Below the pieces are notes generated by a model, which was not told the origin of the DNA, did no database searches, and saw only the letters and a list, made by a program, of their open reading frames with translations. Below are positions 53,137 through 62,148 of a DNA stretch of 64,000 nucleotides, piece by piece. Numbering within the stretch: the first letter of the stretch is position 1; every line of letters starts with the position of its first letter. Both the position numbers and the translations under genes were made by a program. The stretch comes from Senimuribacter sp049852125 (lineage in GTDB: Bacteria > Bacillota > Clostridia > Peptostreptococcales > Anaerovoracaceae), in the NCBI RefSeq assembly GCF_049852125.1, contig NZ_CP187532.1, forward strand, positions 2,108,001-2,172,000. Direction: 5' to 3'.

Positions 53137-54042
53137 ATGGATATCCGTGATCTGCAATATTTTCTGAAACTGGCAGAAGAAAAGAGTTTTACAAAAAGCG
53201 CCGAAGCATTTTATATCAGCCAGTCGGCGCTATCGCAAAAAATTTCAAAGCTGGAAAAGGAGCTGGGGCTAAAACTGTTCAGCCGCTCTAACAGGACAGT
53301 CACGCTAACCGATGCAGGCTTTGCCTTCTTTTCTCACGCCGAAGAAGTCATGCATGCATGGGAGCGGCTCCACACTGCCATGCGCACCTATAAAGATGAT
53401 ATGCCCGCAAATATTTCCGTCGGGCTGTTTATGCAATCAGGTTATACGCAAATTCCATCTCTGATCATGGATTTTCTCTCAGTTCACCACGATTTTCAGG
53501 TCAACATCTCCACTGCAGGCGAAACACAGCTTCTATCCGGGCTGCAGGACGGCACTTACCATTTCGCGTTTCTGCGCTGTGAAAAAAGTGATATTCCCCC
53601 ATCACTTTGCAAAATTCCATTGTTAGAAGAAGAACTGGGTGTCCTGGTACACAAAGACGACCCCCTCGCAGACAAGCAGTCTGTCGAGCGGGCCGACATC
53701 GTAAACTATCATTTAATTTGCGAAAAATTCGGTCTGACGAATTCCTATGAATCCTTAAAAGCAGGCTTCGCCGCCCGCAATCTAACCCTGCCCACACCCT
53801 TTGCCTATACCGATAATGTACAAATGCAGGCGCTGCTCATTTCTTCGGCAGGCTATGTTTCTTTTACCACACGTGAAAGCGGACTCAAGATGCAGGAAAA
53901 ATTCGCTCATCTACGCTATCTGCCGCAACAGACCTACCAACCGATTACCCTGTATCTGCTATATCCGGAAAACAATCAAAAACTTGCTGGCCATCCCTTC
54001 TGCACCTACATAAAAAAGTGTTTTCCGAAAGTGCGACCTTAA
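53137..54042 (+). CDS. LysR-family transcriptional regulator
   Basis: This 301-residue LysR regulator has an N-terminal winged helix (MDIRDLQYFLKLAEEKSFTK, SAEAFYISQSALSQKISKLEKELG, landmark SQSALSQKI) and a C-terminal effector domain (ANISVGLFMQSGYTQIPSLI, LGVLVHKDDPLA). It is divergent from the M18 operon, with a 188-bp gap containing its own promoter and an inverted repeat. By position it is the likely regulator of set I. The effector is unknown. Confidence 0.93.
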   Translation: MDIRDLQYFLKLAEEKSFTKSAEAFYISQSALSQKISKLEKELGLKLFSRSNRTVTLTDAGFAFFSHAEEVMHAWERLHTAMRTYKDDMPANISVGLFMQSGYTQIPSLIMDFLSVHHDFQVNISTAGETQLLSGLQDGTYHFAFLRCEKSDIPPSLCKIPLLEEELGVLVHKDDPLADKQSVERADIVNYHLICEKFGLTNSYESLKAGFAARNLTLPTPFAYTDNVQMQALLISSAGYVSFTTRESGLKMQEKFAHLRYLPQQTYQPITLYLLYPENNQKLAGHPFCTYIKKCFPKVRP

Positions 54043-54159
54043 ATACCGAAAGAATTTACTACAACAATAAACCAACCCTTTCTCCTTCTCCACTTTCTTC
54101 AAACATCATGCTCGACACTTCTGCCAATTCTATGACGGCAATCGTCTTTGGGTTCATTT

Positions 54160-54492
54160 TTATTCTCTGTTTTCTTCTCCCCAAAGGCACAGCGCGTCAA
54201 GTACAGCCATCAAAGACTTTCCCCGGTCGCTTAGCCGATACTCTACTTTCGGCGGAATCTGCGGATACTCCGTTCGGATAATCAACCTGTCGCGCTCCAG
54301 TTCTTTGAGATTGCTGCTGAGGGTCTTGTCCGATATATGTTTCAGATATCGTTTTAGTTCATTGAACCTGACCACCTCAAATTCCATCAGGCAATAAAGA
54401 ATTACCATCTTGTGCTTGCCAGAAATCAGTGACAGCGTATAACTGAATCCCGTATCCTCAAAATTTGCTTTTTCGATATAATTTTTGATCAT
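54160..54492 (-). CDS. HxlR-family transcriptional regulator
   Basis: This 110-residue protein is a compact winged-helix HxlR regulator: LISGKHKMVILYCLMEFEVVRFNEL, SDKTLSSNLKELERDRLIIR and VEYRLSDRGKSLMAVLDALC (each given by its landmark). HxlR proteins often respond to reactive electrophiles. It is divergent from the flavin-reductase gene and shares a 126-bp region with an AGTAC/GTACT inverted repeat (54513-54537). It most likely represses that gene. Confidence 0.88.
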   Translation of the reverse strand: MIKNYIEKANFEDTGFSYTLSLISGKHKMVILYCLMEFEVVRFNELKRYLKHISDKTLSSNLKELERDRLIIRTEYPQIPPKVEYRLSDRGKSLMAVLDALCLWGEENRE

Positions 54493-54512
54493 TTTATACT
54501 TTCCTTTTTAAT

Positions 54513-54537
54513 AGTACCTTTCATAAAAATCAGTACT
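54513..54537. promoter_or_regulatory. Candidate HxlR operator
   Basis: AGTAC (54513-54517) and GTACT (54533-54537) form an inverted repeat that touches the -35 box of the flavin-reductase promoter. Confidence 0.45.
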
Positions 54538-54564
54538 TGTATTTTTTTAATTTACTCCTATAAT
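54537..54564 (+). promoter_or_regulatory. Promoter of the flavin-reductase gene
   Basis: TTGTAT (54537-54542), a 16-bp spacer and TATAAT (54559-54564), 54 bp before the ATG. The -35 box overlaps the inverted repeat at 54513-54537. Confidence 0.65.
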
Positions 54565-54618
54565 TATATCTACAGGCGCTAGCCTCGTCAATTCCATATT
54601 AGAAATGAGGGTACAATC

Positions 54619-55185
54619 ATGAGAAAAAAATTGAATATCACAGAGGGTATTTTCCCAATGCCAGTCTTAATGGTAGCTACTTATAACGCGGATGGCAGTG
54701 TCAATGTCATGAATGCTGCCTGGGGCACCATGCAGGAACGCGGCCATGTAGCGCTGGTTCTGTCAGAAGGACATAAAACCGTAAAAAATATCAAAGAGAA
54801 AGATGCTTTTACCGTAAGCATCGCTGATGCTGCACATGTTGTAGAAGCAGATTATTTTGGCGTTGTCTCCGGCAATCAGGTTTCAAACAAATTTGAAAAC
54901 AGCGGTCTTACCGCAAGCAAAGCAGAAACCGTAGACGCGCCAGTGATCAACGAATTCCCACTCTGTCTGGAATGTGAATTTGTTGAATATCAGAACAACG
55001 AATACGGCTGCGGCGTGATCGGCAAAGTCGTAAATGTCACGGCAGACGAAAAGGTTCTGGTTGACGGCAAACTAGATATGTCTCTGGTCAACGCCATCGC
55101 CTTTGATCCTTATACCCACGGCTATTACAAGGTCACTGAAAGAGTCGGCGAAGCGTTTAAAGATGGACTCGCACTTAAACAATAA
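54619..55185 (+). CDS. Flavin reductase-like, FMN-binding split-barrel protein
   Basis: This 188-residue protein belongs to the flavin reductase/FMN-binding split-barrel family, starting with GIFPMPVLMVATYNADGSVN, and then MNAAWGTMQERGHVAL, TVKNIKEKDAFTVSI, NKFENSGLTASKA and IGKVVNVTADEKVLVDGK. It probably binds FMN and reduces flavin or a small electrophile, using NAD(P)H. The divergent HxlR gene and the shared regulatory gap suggest induction by electrophilic or redox stress. Confidence 0.88.
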   Translation: MRKKLNITEGIFPMPVLMVATYNADGSVNVMNAAWGTMQERGHVALVLSEGHKTVKNIKEKDAFTVSIADAAHVVEADYFGVVSGNQVSNKFENSGLTASKAETVDAPVINEFPLCLECEFVEYQNNEYGCGVIGKVVNVTADEKVLVDGKLDMSLVNAIAFDPYTHGYYKVTERVGEAFKDGLALKQ

Positions 55186-55326
55186 GAACCTACTTAAATA
55201 GGGTTGTCTGCATGAACAGAAAACCATTATTAGTACGCAGCTCCATCTTGATTCATGAAAAAAGTAGGTGGAGAAAGTATTTTCCAGTAATCGTTTCGTC
55301 TTCGCAGGCTGTCCCTGAAATTATTA

Positions 55327-55520
55327 AAGTTTTGCAGATCAACCTTATTCAGGGGCAACTGCACAACTTCATATCGAATCAACACTAGGAAGTTGTGCAA
55401 AGTAATTCTTATTTACGGTTATCTGCACAACTTCGTCATCCCAGAAAGCCTAAAAGTTGTGCAAATCAAGCTGATTCTGCGTGAGCTGCACAACTTCAAT
55501 CCAGTCTACAAATTTAACAT
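55327..55520. repeat. Tandem 63-64-bp hairpin repeat array
   Basis: Three units start at 55327, 55390 and 55454 (spacing 63 and 64 bp). Each begins with AAGTTGTGCA (first copy AAGTTTTGCA) and contains the inverse CTGCACAACTTC about 33 bp later, so each can form a hairpin; alternative pairings between neighbouring units are also possible. It occupies most of the gap 55186-55587 between the flavin-reductase and agmatinase-family genes, which converge here. No coding potential was seen. It may act as a terminator-like or protein-binding element. Confidence 0.75.
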
Positions 55521-55587
55521 GAAAAAAGGTGGCTGTGCCCTAACAGTTATTTTCCGTTCATACGCGCAGCCCCTGGCATATTTCAAT

Positions 55588-56520
55588 TCATTTACGTTCC
55601 AGCTTACCGAGCTCCGCCGCCCAATATCCCCAGCCTTCCGTAATCAGCTTGCGCCCCGCGAACATCGCGGCAAGAGACGGATCCAGCGCCGGTGCGATTT
55701 CCACCACATCAAAGCCAATAATAGGAAGACTTCTGAACAGCTTTTCCAGCAAGGTCAGCGCCATGCGGGAAGTCAGTCCTCCAAACTGAGGCGTACCGGT
55801 ACCCGCCGCATAAGCGGGGTCCAGGGCGTCGATATCAAAAGTTAGATACACCTGCTTAAACTTTTTCATTTTTTCTATGCAGTCTGCCGCAACTGCCTCG
55901 ATACCTTCGCGGTAGCAGTCGTATGCCGTCTTCACCTGCACATTGCCTTCTTTGTACAACTCAAATTCGTCCGGTTCAATGGATCGAATCCCGATAAAGT
56001 ACAGATTTTCCAGCGATTTCACATGTTCCAGCTCCAGCGCTCGCCGTTCCGTACTGCCATGGGAAAGGGGATCACCCTCCAGCGCTTCGCACAAATCCAT
56101 ATGGGCGTCAATATGAATAATGCCGAATTCATCATTGACTGCATCATTGATGCCCCGCTCCACCGGAATGGTCACCGAGTGATCGCCGCCGACCATAGTA
56201 AAACGAACACCTTTGCGTACCAATTCCGCCACATAGCTTTGCACTTCCGCAAAAATTGCTTCTCGGTCGCTGCCTTCAAAGTCTCCGCCGTCGACCACCT
56301 GCAGGGTGTCGAACCATTCCAGTCGTTCCGTACATGGCGTAGAATGCAGGGTATTGGCGCGCAGCATCTGCGGCGCTTCTGCTGCGCCGCCTCTATAACT
56401 GACGCCGCCGTCATAGGGAATTCCGAAAACCACCACGTCAGCCTGATCTTCTTTGAGTTCCAGGCGGTTCAGCCCGCACCAAGCACCTTTTCCCTTTGCA
56501 AATTCATTTTTTACTTGCAT
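55588..56520 (-). CDS. Arginase/agmatinase-family ureohydrolase
   Basis: This 310-residue enzyme of the ureohydrolase superfamily (agmatinase, arginase, formiminoglutamase-like) hydrolyses a guanidino compound to urea. Mn-binding motifs are GGDHSV near residue 115, IIHIDAHMDLCEAL near 138 and YLTFDIDALDPAYAAGTGTP near 225; the terminal EIAPALDPS carries the fourth acidic residue. The substrate is not decided by the motifs. The start is ATG 56520 with GGGAG upstream; the preceding gene's stop is one base away. It ends set II. Confidence 0.88.
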   Translation of the reverse strand: MQVKNEFAKGKGAWCGLNRLELKEDQADVVVFGIPYDGGVSYRGGAAEAPQMLRANTLHSTPCTERLEWFDTLQVVDGGDFEGSDREAIFAEVQSYVAELVRKGVRFTMVGGDHSVTIPVERGINDAVNDEFGIIHIDAHMDLCEALEGDPLSHGSTERRALELEHVKSLENLYFIGIRSIEPDEFELYKEGNVQVKTAYDCYREGIEAVAADCIEKMKKFKQVYLTFDIDALDPAYAAGTGTPQFGGLTSRMALTLLEKLFRSLPIIGFDVVEIAPALDPSLAAMFAGRKLITEGWGYWAAELGKLERK

Positions 56521-56521
56521 G

Positions 56522-57694
56522 TTATTCACTCCCTTTCTGCTTTGACCCTGCCAGGGCTCTCTCTATACCAATTACACCTTCTTCTTTCATCAGTCTGTCC
56601 GGATTCAGTGGCAACAGTTCTTCCACTACAAACAATCCGTCCTTTCGAATCAACCTATCGTCGAACCAAATCTCTCCGCCGCCGTATTCTGGTCTTTGAA
56701 TCAAAACCAAATCCCAGTGCACCGCAGAGCGATTTCCGTTATCCGCGTCTTCATACGCCATGCCCGGCGTCAGGTGGATACTGCCGCAGATTTTTTCATC
56801 AAAGAGAATATCTTTCATCGGTTCAAGAACGAAAGGGTTTACCCCGATGGCGAACTCTCCGAAGTACCGCGCGCCCTCATCGGCATCAAGGAGCGCATTG
56901 ATGCGCGCCGTATCGTTTGCCGTCGCATGGACAATCCGCCCTTTCTCAATTTCAAAGCGCACATTTTCATAGACAAAACCCTGCATCTCACTGGCGGCGT
57001 TATAGGTAATCACGCCGTTTACCGTCTCCCGCACCGGCGCTGTGTAAACCTCGCCGTCGGGAATGTTCATCTTTCCATCGCATTTGACTGCAGGAATGCC
57101 CGCGATAGAAAAGGACAAATCCGTGCCCGGTCCGATCATCCGCACGCTTTCCGTCCGATTCATGAGTTCCACCAGCGCATCCATCGCCAGGCTCATCCGC
57201 CAGTAGTCCATATTGCAGACCTGAAAATAAAAATCTTCAAAGGCTGTCAGGCTCTTTCCTGCAAGCTGCGCCATGGACGGCGTCGGATAGCGAAGAATTA
57301 CCCACTTTGTCTCATTGACACGCTGGTCCAGCACCGGCTGCAGCATTTTATCATAAAGTTGCAACTGCTCCGTAGGCACATCAGAAAGCTCCGCAATATT
57401 GTCGCCGCCACGAATACTGATATAAGCGTCCATTTCTTTCATACGGGCAAGTTCCACCTCGCACTGCAGCGCCAGCTGTTCCTCCTTTGCGCCCAGCAAA
57501 ATCTCCCGCAGCACTCTGCCCGCTTTTTCTTCCACAAAAGGCACTGCGCCCAGCCGGTACGCATCTCGAATCACCTGCTGCACCAGCGGCAGGGTTTCTT
57601 TCCCTTCATATTCAATCAGGACTTTTTCTCCCGCCTGCAGGCTGCACGCATATTCCGTAAGCTGCCGGGATAGTTTCTCAATTCTTGCATCCAT
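56522..57694 (-). CDS. M29-family (aminopeptidase T-like) metallopeptidase
   Basis: This 390-residue peptidase of family M29 has landmarks EKVLIEYEGKETLPLVQQV, GPGTDLSFSIAGI, PDGEVYTAPVRETVNGVITY, NVRFEIEKGRIVHATAN, the metal-site segments YFGEFAIGVNP and GSIHLTPGMAYEDADNGNRS, and AVHWDLVLI. The start is ATG 57694, with a GGAAAGGAGC site and only one base after the preceding stop. It probably trims peptides that enter through the OPT transporter. M29 family members are dinuclear metallo-aminopeptidases. Confidence 0.9.
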   Translation of the reverse strand: MDARIEKLSRQLTEYACSLQAGEKVLIEYEGKETLPLVQQVIRDAYRLGAVPFVEEKAGRVLREILLGAKEEQLALQCEVELARMKEMDAYISIRGGDNIAELSDVPTEQLQLYDKMLQPVLDQRVNETKWVILRYPTPSMAQLAGKSLTAFEDFYFQVCNMDYWRMSLAMDALVELMNRTESVRMIGPGTDLSFSIAGIPAVKCDGKMNIPDGEVYTAPVRETVNGVITYNAASEMQGFVYENVRFEIEKGRIVHATANDTARINALLDADEGARYFGEFAIGVNPFVLEPMKDILFDEKICGSIHLTPGMAYEDADNGNRSAVHWDLVLIQRPEYGGGEIWFDDRLIRKDGLFVVEELLPLNPDRLMKEEGVIGIERALAGSKQKGSE

Positions 57695-57695
57695 T

Positions 57696-59459
57696 TCAAT
57701 ACGCTCCTTTCCGAAGCACTCTGCCCGCGCCGCCGCCGGCAAAACGCCCCTTTTCCACAGCCATCTGCCCGTTGACCAGCACATAGTCGATGCCCAGCGG
57801 GTCCTGCAGCGGATTTGCATCCTCATCAAAACTGTGCAGTTTGCCTCGGTCTAAAATCACCAGATCCGCAAAGTTTCCCTCACGAATCACGCCTCTGCCC
57901 TTTATCGCAAAGCGCTCCGCCACAAAGCCGCTGGCTTTTCGCACCGCTTCTGCAAAAGCGCGGTCATCCCCCGCGCCGTATCTATTCAGATACCTTGGAA
58001 TATAACTGATATTCATGCTGTTTGGGTACAGCGGCATTTCTGCATCCCCGGTCAGATTGGTTTCCTTCGCATAGCTGCTGCCGTCAGAGCACGGCATCGC
58101 GCACGCGTCCATGCACAGAAGATCCACTGCTTCCCCGAAATCCGGCGCAACCAGATCCGCCGCCATATTTGGATCTTCCGCAAACAAGTGCATCATGGCG
58201 TCTGCCATTTCCAGTCCCATTTCTTCCGCAATATCCGGGATTCCGCGCCCTTGATATGCCGGATTCTTATGTTTTAAAATGCTGAACTCCGGCAGCCAGC
58301 AGGTTTCCCCACAAGCATCCAGCGCCGGAAGCTGTCCATCGGCAATCATAGCATGCACTGTTTCCCGAAAAGCCGGCTCTTTCAGCATCTCCGCGAGGCG
58401 CGCTCTAGTGCCAGCCAGTTTCACAAGGGGTTTGATATAGTACCCAAAGGACACCTGGGTAAAATCTGCACAGGCAGGGTCCGGTATCACATCATAGGTC
58501 AGATTCAGCCCGTCCCCACGCATCTTGGCAAAATAATCCAGCGTTTTCTGGGCTGCCTGCACTGCCTGTGCAGGGTTTTCCGCCATGCCCATGACGTGAA
58601 CATGAGAAACATGAACTTTCAGCGGCAGACCATCTGCCTGCCTGAACATTTCCGCGTAGCCACCCATGCGGTCAGCAACGCCGCTTCCGTCATAGTTATA
58701 AGTATGGCTTGCAAAAATGCCGTCATACGCTGAAACCCTGCGAAGAAGTCTTGTGATTTCCTTATCCTCCGCAAAAGGTCCCGGCAGATAAATCGGATCT
58801 CTGCCTGTGGACATTCCAAAGACGCCCGCTTCCATAGCAAGCTGCACTTCCTGCTCCATGGCACAGATTTCTTCTTCCGTTGCCGCCCTTTGGCAGTCGA
58901 CGCCCATCACCGCAGTCCTGATGGCGCTGTGACCTGCAAGAGGCGCCATATTGCAGCCCAGCGGCAGCTTGCCACACTTTTCCGCAAACTCAGAAAAGGT
59001 CTTCCAGTCCAGATCGACGCCCAGCCTCTCTTTCAGCGCCCTGGCACCTTTTTCCTTTTCAAAGATGAGCGGATTCATATCCTCATCAGCCGCGCCGGCT
59101 TCCTCCAGAAATGCCAGATCCCGTTCCGCATAGTACAGGGTTTCTTTCCCCTGGGGCGCGACACTATAGCCGCAGTTTCCCGTAACCACTGTGGTCACAC
59201 CCTGTTTCAGATAGGGTTCCATTTCCGGCGCGGAAAGCACCGACAGATCCACATGGGTATGAGGATCGATAAATCCCGGCGTCACCACTTTACCTGCTGC
59301 GTCGATAACTTTTTTGGCAGCAGGCGTATTTCTATCACCTGCCGCCTGGTGGTTTCCAATATATGTAATCTGATCTCCCGTGATGCCGATGTCTGCCATG
59401 TAGAAAGGCTTTCCCGTACCGTCACAGACCAGTCCGTTTTCAATCAGTACATCAAACAT
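57696..59459 (-). CDS. N-acyl-D-amino-acid deacylase (D-aminoacylase type)
   Basis: This 587-residue amidohydrolase-superfamily enzyme cleaves N-acyl groups from D-amino acids or releases D-residues from modified peptides. Seen are MFDVLIENGLVCDGTGKPFY, the metal motif GFIDPHTHVDL near residue 66, the catalytic/metal Cys in TGNCGYSVAP near 96, HVSHVHVMG near 284, and the C-terminal domain ADLVILDRGKLHSFDEDANP. It is the intact paralogue of the frameshifted gene at 47711-49449. It follows the OPT gene by 15 bp and precedes the M29 gene. The exact D-residue is unknown. Confidence 0.92.
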   Translation of the reverse strand: MFDVLIENGLVCDGTGKPFYMADIGITGDQITYIGNHQAAGDRNTPAAKKVIDAAGKVVTPGFIDPHTHVDLSVLSAPEMEPYLKQGVTTVVTGNCGYSVAPQGKETLYYAERDLAFLEEAGAADEDMNPLIFEKEKGARALKERLGVDLDWKTFSEFAEKCGKLPLGCNMAPLAGHSAIRTAVMGVDCQRAATEEEICAMEQEVQLAMEAGVFGMSTGRDPIYLPGPFAEDKEITRLLRRVSAYDGIFASHTYNYDGSGVADRMGGYAEMFRQADGLPLKVHVSHVHVMGMAENPAQAVQAAQKTLDYFAKMRGDGLNLTYDVIPDPACADFTQVSFGYYIKPLVKLAGTRARLAEMLKEPAFRETVHAMIADGQLPALDACGETCWLPEFSILKHKNPAYQGRGIPDIAEEMGLEMADAMMHLFAEDPNMAADLVAPDFGEAVDLLCMDACAMPCSDGSSYAKETNLTGDAEMPLYPNSMNISYIPRYLNRYGAGDDRAFAEAVRKASGFVAERFAIKGRGVIREGNFADLVILDRGKLHSFDEDANPLQDPLGIDYVLVNGQMAVEKGRFAGGGAGRVLRKGAY

Positions 59460-59474
59460 AGCGTCCCCCTTTGC

Positions 59475-61139
59475 TTATGCCGCAAGCGACATAATTACCA
59501 TAATCACACACACTACCGCATCGCCGATGACAAGGCCGGTCGCCGCATTGTCCATCTTCTCCGCCAGTGCGTCGCCTTTGGTTTTTTCGATAATCCAGCG
59601 AATGATTCCGCCCAAAGCAATGCCCATGATGGTCTTCGGCGCCAAATACAACGCCAGGGCAATTCCGCCCGCAGGAAGTCCTGCAAAGCTGAGCAGTGTA
59701 CCAAATCCCGCACCCATAACAAAACGCATCGGGTTAAACAAACTGGTTGCACCGCCTTCCGAAATACCCGAAATAACGGAATAATACATGTTGCCAAAGG
59801 GGAAAGTAAACAGTTCGCCGTCCAGACCGAAGACCTTGATAATTCCCGCAAAAAGGAAGGTTCCTGCCAGACAGCCGAAGAAAACGCCGATCAACTGCGC
59901 CCTGATCTGCTTCTTCGGAGAAGCCTTTACCATCTGACCGATTTTTAAATCGTACATGGTATCCTGCGCCAGAATGAACATGTTGAAGTTCATAAAAGCA
60001 ATCAGCATAGAGAATACTGCATTTTTGGTCAATAAATAAGCGATCACAATCATGGTGATGTTCAGCGCGAGTCCTGCGCTTAAGCCCGATTCTGCATATA
60101 CGCGAACTGCAATCATCGCAAAGAGCAGACTGATGACAATGCAAATGAGCAGATGTATGATACTAATTCCGTAGTAAAGATTACAAAACGCAGTCAGTGC
60201 AACTGTCGCTGCAAGCAGAATCAGCAAGACGGATTTCATCGAATAATCCCGATCGGTTTCCTGTGCGGCACCCTTTTTGAAATTAAAAGCGCCCGCAAAC
60301 GTTCGCCACTGTCTGCAAATCGGAATCAAAGCCGCAAAGAGCGCTGTTCCTACTGCAATCGGCAGGTTGAAATCCTGAATGCCGGCAAAATAGTCTTCCG
60401 CCGGATTGGCAAACCAGCCCTGACTGGTTCCGATAGGTCCTTCTACCAGACACACCAGCAGATTTGCTGCCAGCATGCAGAGGGCAATCTTCGCGCCCAG
60501 TACGTAACCCATACCCAGGGTCATCGGCATAATCAGCATTTCCAAACTCATTCCTTTGACAGGCAGCCAGGAAGTAAAGCTGACCATCCAGGGGATATAG
60601 TCCATATTCTGCAGAAAAGAAACAATCAGTCCTACGACCACTGCACCGGCCAAAATCTTTGTAGAGGATTTATCCTCCGTGTCAATTTGTTCCATGGCAG
60701 TGGTGCACATGACCGCGCCCGGAAACGGCAGGTTTTCATCGTATACAAACTGATCCCGCAGAATGGATACGAAACAGATCCCCATCACGTCCGCAAGCAG
60801 CAGTATCGCAAAGGTCGGCAGAATGCGCAGTTCCTCTCCCATCATAAGCAAAGGCACTACGTTGCCCGTCAGCGAATAGGCTGCAAAAGTTGTCGCTGTC
60901 GCGCAAGTCTGCATCATGTTAACTTCTCTCTTGTTTGTCGGTCCGCCGAACAGTGGAATTAAAATCACACCGATCATGGATGCAACGACTGCCACATCCG
61001 TGTCAAGTCCCAGCACCGCATCTAAATACATCATTAATGCCATCAGCATCAATCCAATTAAAATACCGAAGAAAATCGCTCGGAAGCTGAACTCTCGTCC
61101 ACTGCCTGCAAGACTCGGCGTTTGCATGTCTTTTTTCAT
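59475..61139 (-). CDS. OPT-family oligopeptide transporter
   Basis: This 554-residue protein has about 14 hydrophobic helices in the OPT pattern: FSFRAIFFGILIGLMLMALM, NKREVNMMQTCATATTFAAY, FVYDENLPFPGAVMCTTAME and LFNPMRFVMGAGFG. OPT proteins import peptides or metal-chelates. The start is ATG 61139 (MKKDMQTPSLAG), with GGAGG upstream; an ATG at 61199 would put 20 residues in front without a ribosome site. It heads set II, so peptides containing D-residues are a plausible cargo. A palindrome upstream (61183-61202) may bind the divergent TetR. Confidence 0.9.
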   Translation of the reverse strand: MKKDMQTPSLAGSGREFSFRAIFFGILIGLMLMALMMYLDAVLGLDTDVAVVASMIGVILIPLFGGPTNKREVNMMQTCATATTFAAYSLTGNVVPLLMMGEELRILPTFAILLLADVMGICFVSILRDQFVYDENLPFPGAVMCTTAMEQIDTEDKSSTKILAGAVVVGLIVSFLQNMDYIPWMVSFTSWLPVKGMSLEMLIMPMTLGMGYVLGAKIALCMLAANLLVCLVEGPIGTSQGWFANPAEDYFAGIQDFNLPIAVGTALFAALIPICRQWRTFAGAFNFKKGAAQETDRDYSMKSVLLILLAATVALTAFCNLYYGISIIHLLICIVISLLFAMIAVRVYAESGLSAGLALNITMIVIAYLLTKNAVFSMLIAFMNFNMFILAQDTMYDLKIGQMVKASPKKQIRAQLIGVFFGCLAGTFLFAGIIKVFGLDGELFTFPFGNMYYSVISGISEGGATSLFNPMRFVMGAGFGTLLSFAGLPAGGIALALYLAPKTIMGIALGGIIRWIIEKTKGDALAEKMDNAATGLVIGDAVVCVIMVIMSLAA

Positions 61140-61182
61140 GACAATCCTCCAAATTGTTTTATTATAGGATTCAAATTCTATT

Positions 61183-61202
61183 ATAGTGAGTCGGCTCACT
61201 AT
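61183..61202. promoter_or_regulatory. TetR-type operator palindrome
   Basis: ATAGTGAG (61183-61190), spacer TCGG and CTCACTAT (61195-61202) form a perfect inverted repeat. On the minus strand a TATAAT overlaps its end, so binding would block the OPT promoter. The nearby TetR gene (61499) is divergent. The rest of 61203-61498 has no gene. Confidence 0.65.
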
Positions 61203-61498
61203 TTTTATACACCCATTCCTATGGCGGTGTCAACTGTTTTTTTACTTTCATCGATAAAAACATGCAAAAAAATTCAGCACGAAAGAAATTTCTTCCATGC
61301 CGAAGTCGGTTTGCTCTATCACACACATCTTTATTCCGGTATTTTCCCAAAGATCCATCCTTCACCTCAAATGTCTTTTCTTTATTTTATACTGATTCTT
61401 TCGGAAACACAACCCATTTCAGACTTTTCCCCCTTGCGTCCGCACAAAAAATGTGATACAACAAAAACACGGGATTTCCCGTCAAAGGAGAACATACG

Positions 61499-62110
61499 AT
61501 GCCAAAGGACTTATTTTTTAAACTGCCGCCGGAAAAACAACAGAAAATCTTAGACGCGGCAGAAGGAGAATTTCTCGCGTATAAAGACAATTATAAAAAG
61601 AGCAGCGTCAACCGTATTGCTGAAAAGGCAGATATTGCCATCGGCAGCATTTACAAGTACTTTTACGATAAAAACGACCTGTTCATGTACCTGTTCAATC
61701 AGCACAAAAGCGCCCCTGCTTCCCAGCCCGAATCCGACACCTGTTTCGACTATGCCGGTAAAGAAATTCTGGCAAGCAAACACTTTACGCCTACAGGCGA
61801 AGCGCTTTTAGAAATCATTTCCGATACGCCTGCCTTGTTTCATAATCTAATCTTTAAAGACGCTGCAGGCGACGACTATACACCGCGAATCAACGCTTAC
61901 CTGCAAAAGGATCAGGCGCGGGGTTATCTGCGGGATGCACTGGACAAAGATGTCGCGGCATACCTATATTCCTCTCTGGAATACATCGCCTACCAATACT
62001 GCCTCAGCAGAGGTATCGACGTCAGCAACGACACAGATATTCTGTGGAAAATGACAGAACTTTTCTTTTTCGGCTTGTATAAAGACGGCATAGAAGGCGA
62101 AATTCGCTAG
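61499..62110 (+). CDS. TetR-family transcriptional regulator
   Basis: This 203-residue TetR regulator has the N-terminal helix-turn-helix (PEKQQKILDAAEGEFLAYKD, SSVNRIAEKADIAIGSIYKYF, landmark ADIAIGSIYKYF) and a ligand-binding helical domain. The ribosome site GGAG precedes ATG 61499. It is divergent from set II, and the palindrome at 61183-61202 lies next to the OPT start, so it probably represses set II. The effector is likely a peptide or amino acid, but this is inferred only from context. Confidence 0.9.
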   Translation: MPKDLFFKLPPEKQQKILDAAEGEFLAYKDNYKKSSVNRIAEKADIAIGSIYKYFYDKNDLFMYLFNQHKSAPASQPESDTCFDYAGKEILASKHFTPTGEALLEIISDTPALFHNLIFKDAAGDDYTPRINAYLQKDQARGYLRDALDKDVAAYLYSSLEYIAYQYCLSRGIDVSNDTDILWKMTELFFFGLYKDGIEGEIR

Positions 62111-62148
62111 AAAAACAAAAAACCTTCGGAAAGCACAGAAATCTGAGG

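Noticed and set aside
17620..55520. CRISPR array for the tandem repeats at 17.6, 40.8 and 55.3 kb
   Set aside because: The repeats are degenerate or contain inverted cores, the variable parts are not spacer-like, only two to four units are present, and no cas genes occur in the window.
56023..60962. Long plus-strand frames antisense to set II genes (up to 352 residues)
   Set aside because: Each mirrors a well-supported minus-strand gene and contains no recognised motif; they are typical shadows in moderately GC-rich coding DNA.
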